Positions 22,401-29,200 of a DNA stretch of 64,000 nucleotides are shown one piece after another. A model generated the notes under the pieces. That model was not told where the DNA came from. It saw only the letters and a program-made list of their open reading frames with translations, and ran no database searches. The DNA lies in NCBI GenBank assembly GCA_035540375.1, contig DATLGO010000004.1, positions 1-64,000 on the forward strand, written 5' to 3'. Source of the DNA: Candidatus Thermoplasmatota archaeon. GTDB taxonomy: Archaea > Thermoplasmatota > SW-10-69-26 > JACQPN01 > JAJPHT01. Both the position numbers and the translations under genes were made by a program. Each line of letters begins with the position of its first letter. The first letter of the stretch is position 1.

Positions 22401-23253
22401 GCGTCGCGCCCGGCGCGCTCGCCCCCGTGTAGGGGTCGGCCGCGGAGAGCGCGTCCGGGACGCGGTGGAACCCGGCTTCGGGCGGGAGGAGCGAGACGAC
22501 GACGTCCGCGCCCTCCTCGAGGGCGTACGCGAGGCTCCGCGCGATCGCGCGGACGCTCAGGCGCCCCTCGTCGTCGGTGACGCGGATGACGAGGTACGAG
22601 GCGCCGAAGGCCTTCTGGAGCATGACGGAAAGGGCGCCTGTCGAGGCCCCGTCCGGATCGCGCGCGGCCGAGAGGTCGAGCGAGGCGCAGGGCCAGGCGT
22701 CGCACCGCGCGTAGGTCAGGTCGAGGCCCGACACCCCTCCGATCGCCGGGAGGACCGTGGGGTCGAGGCCGGACACGAGCACGGCCGCCTTCGCGGCGAG
22801 CGTCGTGCCCGCGGGCGCGGCCTGGATGAGCTCGCGCGCGTCGTTTGGCTGCACGTCGCTTGCGGCGAGGCGGCGGGCCTCTTCGCCCGCCCACGCCTCG
22901 GGCTCGAGGGCCTCGACGCGCACGCGCGCGTAGGCCTTCGCGCTCTCGCCGGTGGGTCCCGTGATCGTGAGCGTGATCACGTGCTCACCCGTCGCGCGGT
23001 AGCGGTGGACGGCCGCGACGCCGGTCGCGGTCGCGCCGTCGCCCCAGTCCCAGGCCCAGGTCGACCCGGGCGGCGCGTAGGCGCTTGCGGCGTCCGCGAC
23101 GAAGGTCGTCGCCGTCGTCCCGACGTCGGGCGTCACGACGAACTCCGCGTACGGTTTCGCGGGCGGAGGCGCCGCCGCCCCCGTCACGAACGCGGAGCCG
23201 GGGGAGACGAGAAGCACGGCGAGGACGACGAGCGGGACGCGGGGAGTCTTCAC
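7411..23253 (-). CDS. giant secreted multidomain protein (5,280 aa) with PKD and degenerate subtilase domains
   Basis: Exported extracellular giant of unknown function. Start is GTG at 23253: it has GGAGGTG 7 nt upstream and opens a signal peptide (VPLVVLAVLLVSPGSAFVTG); the frame stays open far upstream but that part is Arg/Pro-rich shadow of the previous gene. Domains in order: PKD at about 36-110; subtilisin-like fold at about 150-865 with an inserted cysteine-bearing beta domain (about 552-775) and a His/Gly-rich loop (343-370); beta-sandwich stretches; parallel beta-helix at about 1940-2180; a long tandem of Ig-like modules introduced by D-x-T/R-x-P-P motifs (2300-3700); a LamG-like jelly roll (3740-3945); more Ig-like modules; three tandem jelly-roll modules (4610-5180); a final Ig-like domain. 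It has no C-terminal anchor or sorting tail. The catalytic residues of the subtilase fold seem lost. It overlaps the upstream 4,320-aa gene by GTGA, so translation is coupled. An adhesin or matrix fibre is the most natural inference. Confidence 0.9.
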   Translation of the reverse strand: MKTPRVPLVVLAVLLVSPGSAFVTGAAAPPPAKPYAEFVVTPDVGTTATTFVADAASAYAPPGSTWAWDWGDGATATGVAAVHRYRATGEHVITLTITGPTGESAKAYARVRVEALEPEAWAGEEARRLAASDVQPNDARELIQAAPAGTTLAAKAAVLVSGLDPTVLPAIGGVSGLDLTYARCDAWPCASLDLSAARDPDGASTGALSVMLQKAFGASYLVIRVTDDEGRLSVRAIARSLAYALEEGADVVVSLLPPEAGFHRVPDALSAADPYTGASAPGATPPAGGALEAARAVLWRAVAANLAMYDYGGENHAYPLPNGFNESAPLPFHDQSLYGNAQPAHQHGHGGHGGGHGGGHGGVDGHHDGDGLLCAPLPWAGPRRAGGTVPDYHVFEPSIKLPFGLEALDFSHLSPAEAAILAHEASHLEERVCLHLALSQMVHEGVPVIVPAGDGARHDVDLGRWDLQSLGGLADLPQVITVGATTSDETPGGGTRRVLLPTSGAGPTRAFYGVKPDLVAPADIPIVMNDALAAMGGSSRAATYNLDDRFDHDPGRVLAGAARIEQGALVVDASPTVASGATWPGARPAPAGTWFEAKILLQPSGLGVPGTAYRLALSDANAGAEPRNALGLDLRVTGTGRVLADPFVVVDHRMDYRPEPRTVCEGLVCVPVEPCVECATDSSEAAPSGRLLKVRVRDTGRDYRGTSIDPPHTVVAFEILDAATGAPFATLHREVPKAPTGGACRCDRLVFEAEVAGAKTRATLDDVHARGLSGEAKIDYGPSANAAGGAYALRPTTRVAAAYVGALALVMDKNFAIENGLSGVDRLQYIRGRLTALAVPLAGVPPFAQGAGELDLEIKDLAQVLAATVTPSAAGLDFGVRDASATAHLALLANRFLDPDRVALDPGSLVWHRIDATPGGLAVTRVTGAEAPAIAWDEDPDQGETFPNRANARHLDVTLTLPPAPGVYATHLRVTIESSGVASPLHRPFTIPVFATRGVVFTVPLAHLPVPESATAWLVPPTESGPDRLEYEPFPLAPAASATLRDARAEFGLVPPAAYAVALAVRATLPVPSEEGPDGIRESGRARTFAFLAGRLDAAATIPDADRVLTLPLPVAYRFLDIEQGSAFDARSILPIAHPMQAPAQVEPYAEGSWNRRGGRARADSTHAPSERLPWGETKIGWSFATVGRAPPEGLGAHDVAATRARYEAHLADPAAFRYERLTGHLDTRPFLLAGNATLPDALVTATFPLPRPLSEIHGALLLPLSVENGVAYVTLSVAGRSLTYLATPDGLWIPAPREGLAWPHKRDVNDTMPETHAGGLLSGAGHTHALGRAGVKLAPATPGGYVVPVAFHDLAAEAPALDVAIVIRPDRTDLSGRAFGSGPLDGTQGVRFALDGAALAAWTAGEARLDLESLRLDVANLPNLLPGGGDDPLAAPAIRVEPHDARGRLVGESIDVYLRGPDGRLVLEGGEGTVPSPAPGSTEDTGIALSNAVAPAPVAVSFAFGRALGPVYYPDLHPIGVLDAYAYVTPQVHPLAARHVTFAAPGAGLWRLDERALGDASETGDVEVRFTAGSSARVAFARVEEPVADLADPSPAVPGHDFHCLFPQDVVRSPVLLPAGAATCARGLAYAPGGGYGVLAFSYGNRTHLYGPGGEIGYNASLVVEAYRALAEDAYDDAASTLGNVTQDGDANVTDADAFLRVVRDECRYRSADATRCLGDLLDFVLDLTGLARGRFQTPVTPSGPGYAGLVNGTVALWSGVVPHGGLLVVEHAFPPADAADAVTFALAPSNGARPLGLATVEGDARFAPTDPFDRATRVDAFDLSSWSGRRVSVLATSTGGLWNVLGTVAHATAAALPGERMDASALFVDPVTSRLRDVLHDAPWSDPATLGPAEAVASTASVMRLPAGFVVEGVWTLADRTLVVGGEKGAEAILRVPAGATLRLANVTIVPRVPDAPWSLVVEKGGRLEAADAFFVRGGHPQTGATLVVEGVAELARGGILAGAVGARIPAGGALVAREAAFSALATALLVDGGSVELDGALVDANRRGLVAPGGHVFVADTLFTSNEGGALLAQDALVAVSGATFAWNARAGDAAVAVFEGLDTGRAVMHDVTWTANARDLLARADVDLHQARFDEAAEDGVHVIGARLRLDRAVVERPVALDAGASLEARASRFYDALVCVAGVATGPIDVATSRLSDEPSTCVHEPPVAPVDPGTPDPAWRAVVARPHVGYASPAYTLPARATASAFDLAVVPPARLALEDGVLALAAPDRALALAAAPAGLEPGSESWTWPAILDTVAPSAAVTFSPNEIAGFTRDLTVPFEIAAADAGSGLALTRFRLSTENPDGSPGLARTQPTAGFRGPFGALGEGALGALPLVTGERLTLEPEVLDRAGNVATGVARSITFDRTPPRGWIHAENACGDLVGWNLRWRGHDPVVGSGLRPAGEGWTYAVYWAPLDHAWVLHHTRMAMSELNRDVQAPAFNAEMLERLSVNQALKAFIESNLPQGLTWNLVGEFDRDTTHVHFNGIDNLQDFLAKNAHLATALATDVWERKRVQDAALEAAVPAVDDVTALNPLVAAVKVVVRDRLGNEATWYEPVIADVFGPTSLLYLLGDTARERVLASVVGAGATVDLSTLEAELALFDPDCGLRLADVYAPSEAGLAKIATLYPRDGRVTLDVLSARKLFSGGDCGLMDLTVRAKDVFGKEVEVGARTIVDTLAPVTDGLSWRKVSSHAPLVTDPPALGVPVGIDPSWLRDDHFNVLGQSTSRNLCEIAASIHDVRVQARVGDSGWITLDREHVGGGIDPATNRSLNPTVSIDRMVRVDAAAFGLDNRSISGRLVEVRVVASDEAGNRETKPQADFAFHIDRAPPVCRVLDIGLDGGHAIPLVWASNDSDQAVAGAVVNASLLVRPEGVAADWHLYAYLPAAEGDATIRMREGPVPAWLEARRLWPVEAACAVYDAAGNLALSEAVETTLDLFKPDIHWLPPFVPAFVNDSPTVSWLAVDHEGAIDRVVLVAESERGDRRTHATPDATGQWAIRPANLAAEDGALWTVTATTWDRAGNANRSTAATFRFDLTAPAGDLADLARQVNPDGFVSEPRVWFRPNLENLGAGVQSDLVVKVLFGPPALPVEKAPLPNGTYRLDLADGQRYRVVLVVCDAAGNCQADRPAVEFTVDVTGPTLFVDDLPTYTNKTVDLRWIAADATAGLAKIEILAGNGDAPPAPWYAEPNAAQPTARGDASVTYGADRLALDDGKPWRFVVRATDRAGLLREVNKNVTLVDVTPPLSTLTLPPHVADGYVRAGEPLLIDLDVAVQDPPRDSAPTSVALEARVGANGAWTPATDPHPVASGQRYWFRSIASDAAGNVEPPESIEILGGFLVDVHAPATALKSFNGFPAIRPWTGANVHAVFRVTDPLVEGALEASGIRPGADGLKVWLVDVASGHRTELAVSEVAGGPGWREYETSIAIAPNRLHRFEVSGRDVAGNVEGPALLLDGFAWDNRPPGAILAPVKGETLLLAQDLLVQVDDSVPDGYASGVDYVELETTRLGYDLPAPLGVDVATREVGAVQSEFTWTRNLGSSADDGTKYAWRIRAVDVSGLAGPWTPVASTILDLTPPTVTVVPKGDAGDGFAKDLPLRVDVVVTNAAPVDRWAGRLGRLALEVETTGATHRPLVLADLAGENVPPRGTWTLADVDLAGVDGVEYSARAYVRDAVGHGSDSGAATGATSRRTDEVNLLAFDGAANVYSDLGTMGQTLTTTQHPVHETSPWGMAYRFGTNRYLQWSSGTTWALGSAFTVMAWVKPDVASQTAPLSTKANAADDWTLWLEAGKAKATVKTAAGSVAVASDAALPVHAWTHLAMTWDGTTLTLWVDGVPKTVSGAASGAVSESPTQFRFIGSNAASAGGGAKFYSGALDEFRLYRRVLPALEIDEVSKRPYVAAARPAPAKILLDRTAPTATPLVATLYRPSTTVAPIAADPAPAGGLASGVASVAIETRVLDGSLYTHETSTTARPSGYVFSRVAGTDVASGAWARIYRYPYVGASRSMRAEVDLVDNLESWMTGCGSESLAGKLALRIVMGPYTYDHDLTTTAPGLVVTPYQTQSNSPFFEVSIRALGQWKTCYPEFEAFVKRVRFVDSLGTAFVDDGFTAFSGWTEQNGNANLNPRHVPAEPVFSWTTGALSTASRQRLDLPFAFKVYGQPVTALWADEKGVVGFSEGFEASPTAANFDGQRVIAPAWGAFVVGTGASKGLRVSATDDRATIIWNVGSTANPATSNNFALVLKRTGEIEARYGAFPETARVSHVGVSAGDGRKTALSPVPNLAYRPIDHYVPAGAWSASTTGAYPGASVVIPTNVPVQVRASATDKSGNVEPLGAAEALAYVDTVAPTLSVLPNELPGGGFADKWLSVKTTILDDGSGVNRNSIKLYRRVVGGSWSQLTGVTLVPGQNVVTTTTWSMTHGTSYELKIEAKDFAGNFRDAVSPPFLWRIVPEPVFNLARDLVGGAVVNDQLVGVSGGHGKVVGDKFTIKGTVEAGSEPVTVQVKLNGGLKYQATGTPALSLNYVQDLNGLGLNQVLELTATTAKESKTVVTYRFNATPVTTPVVRTGAVESDPYWTLNPTTGAEFAKAEAIAARQGAQGIRLLATSGAASPSAQWAIGENVPAGRHWAFVNLRPGAGGSIDLLELRTGGSTTVAALRAEPGGSLLALSGGAWVATGATLATGAWTKLEIKDPGASTWTLIVDDVPRGTYTRLGAAPVSALRFAVPAAATSGEVWIDDVGSALSDVLARGLLDAALSTTEGWTTAGPVSVSKDPWKKVESVRTQGASTVSATLSAPLPATGTAYWASVDVGRFEGGCANGDLLRLTSATDPVVRIRCVSNAIVVHDGASSVATGASLAPLAYNRLVVSVLDGRWTLKVNDAFVGSYSTSSALAPDGIVLGGGDADLRWRSLLVHRGRLVASEGFDDTTSLLWVKPPYRPTSHADWSDNFTLTGSRAAHLRSTGVPNEVSHVTRSLNLPSRFVVDAMVLYPAAGSLRQEVDVGSTTASGPAADPAATASPSVQFNHMYALALGTGSTFEIGLSLHSNTVTGATEAYARTRYGGSWSQFALGTISANTWYPIRIDVDQNRGLWAIEFNNKMYTELPLAGALTRLAIGDLDASTPTGAGEIYVDDIVIRAANALPVVTFDQAEGATFSGTATLTGTAIDPDAGDLVDRIRLVVDHDQAAIANLGRAPKWSYAWDTRTRSNGPHTIDVIVDQGAEVSLGTREFNTNNQGG

Positions 23254-26200
23254 GATGAGCCACCTCCGAAGATGGGGTCGGGCCGATCGAGGACCGCGTC
23301 CACGCGGAGCCTCGGGGCGATGTCGGGGCCGAGACGATCGACGTACACGGTGCCGCCGACCGCGAACACCTCGATCGACGTGATCGCGAGCCCGCAGTGC
23401 CACGGCAGGATGAACTTGTCGTAGTTCTGGAAGAGAAAGACCCACGACGGGATGTGGTAGTCGTAGGGCTCCTTGTCCACGATGTCCTTGTGGCGGAAGC
23501 CGCCGACGCTGTCGACGCGCTCCGTGAACGTGACGGGGCGAAGGCGCTCGTAGATCGCCCGCGCGTCGCCGAGGTGGCGCGGAAGCCACAGGCTCGTGTC
23601 GGGGCCCCGGAACGTCTCGAGGGCGTCGAGGACGCGTTCGACGATCGACCGGTCGCGCTGGAAGCGCTGCGCGGCGACCTCGAGCGCGAGCTGACCCGTG
23701 TCGAAGGTGAGCGTGACCCAGCGTCCGCGCTGCAGCGGCACGCCGCCCGCGTGGAGCCCCGTGAAGTTCTCGCGCGGATGCAGCAGGTTCGCGCCGTGGT
23801 CCAGCTCGCCGTCGTGGTCGAGCGTGAGCGCGCCCGTCGCGGGATCGAGCACGACGAGCTCGTCGCCCCACGTCACGAGGGCGGGGCCGTCGTAGCGGCC
23901 ATACACGCCGCACGAACGCCCGGCGGTGCCTTCGGCGCGCGTCACGACGCTGCCCGAGATCTTGAGGCCGATCTGGCGCGGGGCCTCGCCTTCGGGGATG
24001 AAGACGTCCATCTTGATGGGCGCATCGAACGGCACGGTGGCGACGCCGTCGGGGGCAAACCCGAGCGAGGCGATGTCGCCGATGCCGCCGAGCTTCACGG
24101 ACCGCACGCCGGACGAAGCGGGAGCGGCCCACGGGAACGCGTCGGGTCCGCGACCGTCGGCCCAGGGGAGCATGCGCGCGCCGGGGCCGCGGCCCTCGAC
24201 GCCGAGCGCGTCGTCGAGCCACGTGCGGGCTTCGCGGGCGGCGTACACCGCGGCGCCGCTCGGGACGTGCTCCGCCTGCTTGCGGAGCGTCACCGCGAGG
24301 TCGCCGTCGCCGTCGCGCCGCAGGGCGGGAAGGAGATCGTAGCGCCGCCACGTCTCGCTGCGAGTGCCCTGCCGGTCGATGCCGTCGTCGCCGCGCCAGT
24401 ATTCCGTGCGCGGCTGGTTCGCCCAGGAGAGGTGGCGCGTATCGAAGCCGGTCGACCCCGAAACGTAGGCGCCGATCGCGTTCTCGGCGCAGTTGAACGC
24501 GGTCTCCTGGAGCTCGAGGTCGCGGGACACGTCCTTGCAGCCGAGGTCGAAGTGCAGCGGCTCGGGGTCGGCCGGCGTGCAGGCCGCGCCGAGGCCGGTT
24601 GCGCCCTGGATGAGGTCGTCGGGGCACGGGATCGCGGGCACGACGAACGTGCCGATGAACGCGTGGAGGAACGCGTCGTAAGCCTCGTTGCCGAAGACCT
24701 CGCGGACGTACGATCCTCCGCCGGGGACGAGCTTGTCGGCCCAGTAGCTCGCCTCCTCCGCGGTCTCGATCTCGATCGTGTCGAAGGCGCTCTCGGCGAG
24801 GTTCTCGCTGTACCCGAGCGTCATGAGGAGCTCTTCGAGCGTGGGCGGGCGTGAGATGGCGGAGCTCACGGCCTCGCCGTTCTGCGTGGCATAGACGAGG
24901 AACGTCGCCGCGCCCATCTCGGACGGCGCGATCGCGCGTCCGCGGGCGTCCGCGATCGAGGAGGCATTGACCTTGAGCACGGATCGCCAGACGGTGCCGC
25001 CCGCGCCGCCCACCTGAAGCGTGGGCGCGCCCTCGAAGACGCGCCGGTCCTCGCTCGGCGAGCCGTGACGGTGCGCGATCGAGGCGTCGGCCGCGACGGG
25101 GATCATCGCGGGCATGACGACGGCCCGCGCGTCGGACGGGGGACCCACCTGGTCGAGCCCCGGCCCGAGGGCGTTCACGCCCTGCACCGCGTAGGCGAGC
25201 CGCGTGCCGACCGGGAGCCCGTGGCTCGTCGGGTCGGAGAGCGCGCGCAGGTGGCCCGCGGCCGTCGTCGCGACGATCTCCGCGGAGGCGTTCGCGTCGA
25301 GGTCGCGGCGCAGGAGGTTGAAGTCGACGAGGGGCGCGCCGCCGTCCTCCGGCATGTACCAGCGGACCGTCGCGAAGTCGTGGTTCTCGGGAACCTTGAC
25401 GGCCTCGAGAACGGGCGCGGGAGGCTTGATCGCGTCCCCGAAGCGGATGTCGTCGACGAGGACCTCGATCGGGATGTGCGTGCCGCCGATGCGGAGCGCG
25501 TTCGGGACCGCTCCACTCGTCGTGCGGAACTGGCCGACGAACTGGCCGTCGAGCGCGACCGCGTACACGTCCGCGTCCTTCGCGGGGGCGTAGACATCGA
25601 TCGTGTGCCAGCGATCCGGGTGGGCGCCGCCGACGATCTCGCGGTTCGTCGCGGTGTCCCCGGCCGCGATGCCGTAGGAGAGGGGCAGCTTGTTGCCGAC
25701 GACCGCGCCCACGGGGTCGGGCAGCGCCGACACCCAGCTCACGGCGCCTTCCGGGTCGAGGGGCGCGAGGATGTGCGGATCGAGGTCGACGCGCAGCGTC
25801 TCCTCGAACGCTCCGCCGGTCGCGCGGCCGAGCTGCACGAGATGGAACCGGTCGCCCGGGATGAGCGCGTTGAAGAGCCCGGGCTGGAGGCCGGGCACGA
25901 GGAACCGCACACGCGCGTGGTAGGGCCCCGTGACCTCGGCCGTGCGCCACGTGACGGTCGCGGGCGTGCCGTGGAGGATGTCCTCGATGGACAGGTCGAT
26001 CCTCCGATCCGCGAGAAGGCCGGCGAGTGCGTCGTGGAAGGCCAGGTTCACCTCGGCGTTGCCGGAACCGACCGGAGGATTCACGCGAAGCGGCGGGAGC
26101 GAGGGGTCGGTCTCGCCGATCGCGAGGGCTTGAAGGATCGTCTCCGTCGCAAGGCCGTTCAGCTGTTGCGCGAGCTTCTCGACGGAGGGACAGAGGTCGA

Positions 26201-29200
26201 GGTCGACCGAGGCGAGCGGCTGGTCGATGCTTGCAAGGTTCATGGGAACCGCGTCCAGGTCGCGGTTGAGCTGGTTCAGGATCGAGAACAGCGTGTCGAG
26301 GCCGCGCTCCTGGATGCGGAGCGCGCGCGACCAGCGGGCCTGGTGCGCGTCGTGCGGGAAGCTCGTCTCGCGCGTGATCTCCACCATGTCGCCGAGGCAC
26401 GTGTCGAGGCGCGCGTCGACGAGGCCCCATGGATCGAGGCGGATCTCGCCCGATTCGTAGACGGGTTCGACGCCGGTCGAGGGCGCAAGACGGCCCTCGC
26501 GATGGAGGGCGAAGCGCTCCTCGAGAAGGGCGGGGCGGACGCGGTACGGGAGCGAGGACTCGCCCGCGAGGCCGTCCTTGTTCACCCCGCGCACGGTGAT
26601 GTAGCGCCACTCGCGATCGAAGGCGGGATCGAGCGTCGAGGTCTCGAACGTGACGAAGTCCACGCCGGGGCGCCAGTCCGCTTCGCCGATGGGCCCTTCG
26701 AGCGCGCGGTAGCCGGGCGTCACGTGACCGAGCTTCACCGCCTTGCCGTCGGGGCGCGGCGACGCGAAGACCTCGTAGTACGCGACGGCCGGGTTCGCGA
26801 GGCCCGACGGCTGGAAGCTCACCTGGAGCTTCTCGGCGAGGCCGGGCGCGCGGTGGAGGCGCGCGTCGAACACGAACGGCGCGGGCGGGGCCCCGAGCGG
26901 AGGACCGACCGTGGGGGCGCCCTTCGCGCCGCCGGCCGACACGCTGATCTCCTGCACGGCGCCGGGCGCGAGGTCGACGGTGGCGAGGTGGACCTCGGGA
27001 TGGTCCGCGCGGAGCGCGACGGCCTCCGGGACCTGGTCGAGCGTGCGCGCCGTGTCGGTCGCGCGGTGGAACGCGTCCGGCCGGCGGGCGGCGGAAGCGT
27101 CGGGAAGGCTCGCGCGCGCGTCCTCGGCGGCGCGGCGGCGGTTCACGAAGGCCTCGAGGGCGTCGCTTGCGAGACCCTCAGGGCTGCGCGTCACCCACGT
27201 CGTGTGGACGGACGCGGAGGGGCGCGTCGCGTCGCGCGGCTCCGCCGCGGCCGACGCCCGCGTTCCCGGATGGTCGGTGGTCACGACGGACCACATGGGC
27301 TTCATGACGCCGTTGAAGCCGTCGATGAGCGTGCCGCCCCGGCCGCCCCAGATCGCGTCGATCTCGGCCGAATGCGCGCCGATCGACGTGAACGTCATGG
27401 ACGCGTGGACGCGTTGGGCGGGCGGGAGATTGACGGTTCCCTCGTCGAGGATCCTGTCGCCCACGCGCACGAACGCCGCGCGCGTGGAGGCGTCGTAGCC
27501 GAGAACGACTTGCGATTGCGAGGGCGCGCCGAGCCTCAGACCCGAGACGCTTCCGTCGAAGACCGCGATGAACCGCTTCGGATCGACGCGCTCGTACGCC
27601 GCGGCCGTGGCGTTCAGGAGCTCGCGCATCGCGAGGGTCGCGTTTCGCCGCGCGCTCATGACGCGCTCGTCGAGCTCCCGGACGTCGCGTCGCTCGATCG
27701 CGTCCACCCAATCCTCGGCCCAGGCGAGGAGCGCGTCGTTCGCCGCAAGGAGCTCGGCGACCGCGAGTTTGCCGTTCTCGTCGGCGGCCGCGACCTCCGC
27801 GAGGGCCGCGTCCCTTTGGCTCTGCACGTGGAGGCGATAGGCGGCTTCGCGCTCGGCCACGCTGTCGAGCGTCACGTTCGTCATCGCGTTTCCGGCCCAC
27901 CGCGCGATCTCCGCGCGACGGGCGTCCGCGAGGGCGAGCGCCGCGTCGGAAACCTCCTCGACGTGGAGGCGCGCTTCGGCCGTGATGGCGTTCAGCGTGA
28001 GATCCACGGCCGCGATCCGCTGGCCCCTCGCCACGACCTGCGCCTTGCTCGCGCCGAAGGCCGTCTCGAGCCCGCGGAAGAGCGTGGGCTCGCCGATGAT
28101 CGAGGCCACGTCCTTCTCGAGCGCCGTCACGAGCGGCAGCGCCCGGGCGAGGTCCTCGCCTTCGCGCTCGAGGTGCTTCGCGGCGACGAGATAGCGACCG
28201 AAGGGAACGATCGCGTCGAGGCGAGCGAGCGCTTCGCGGAGCTCGCGCTCCTCCTCGGATCCCTCGAAGTCGACGATGGTCTCGACGTCGTCCACGACCT
28301 CGTAGCCGACGAGGAACACGACGCCCGCGCCCGTGTCCATGAACGTCATGCGAGCGAGGGTCTTCGAGAGGTCCGCGGAGCCGTCCGCCTTCTCGGGGTG
28401 TAGCGCGTAGGTGAACACGTAGGCCTCGAGGAGGCCCGCGTGGAGGAGCTTCGTCACCTCGGCGAAGGCGTCCTCCGTGAGGTCGGCGAGGTTGCGCACG
28501 ACGATCGTGCGGTTCGTGGCGCTCGTCCGCGCGAAGCGGTCCGCGCCGGTCCCGACGGCCTTCGCCGAGGCGAGCGAATCGCGCAGGACGTCCAAAGACT
28601 CCGGCATCGCGCCGAGGCGGATCTGCATCCGGACCCCCGCGCTCGCGTCCTGGGATTCCGTCGTCACGACCCGGACGGTCGCGGGGCGGACCACGAGCGA
28701 ATCGAGCAGGATGTCCGGGATCGAAAGGGGATCCGTCTTCACCGCTTCGATCACTTCGCGGGAGGTCTTCGCCGCGTTCTCGAGGATGGCGAGCATCTCC
28801 GGCGTCGGATCCGAGAGGTCGAGATCCAGCGTGCGCCCGCGGGCCGAAAGCACGAGCGCGCCCGTGTCCGCCTGCCAGGCGACGCGCTGCGGGCCCGCGC
28901 CGTCCTCGACCCACGGGTCGACGAGGAGTTCCGGCGCGCGCCGCGAGGCGCCGACCACGACGGTCTCCTGCCGCGTCGCGACGCGCCCGCCGTCGTCCGT
29001 CACCTCGAGCTTCACGACGTGCGCGCCCGCCGAGGGGAACGTCGCCGTGACGGAGGGCGTGAAGCAGCCGTCGGCCTCGTACGCGACGACGATGCCGTCG
29101 GCCGTCTCCTCGACCGTGAGCCTCCGGAGGTTGCGACCGAAGCCGGTCGCGAGGGCGTTCGTGAAGAAGTCGTCCGCGGGGTCGTCGTTCGCGTCGGGCG

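Noticed and set aside
23254-26610. Upstream extension of the 5,280-aa gene to 6,399 codons
   Set aside because: The extra 1,119 codons are Arg/Pro/Ala-rich shadow of the C-terminal part of the 4,320-aa gene. The GTG at 23253 has a ribosome binding site and begins a signal peptide.
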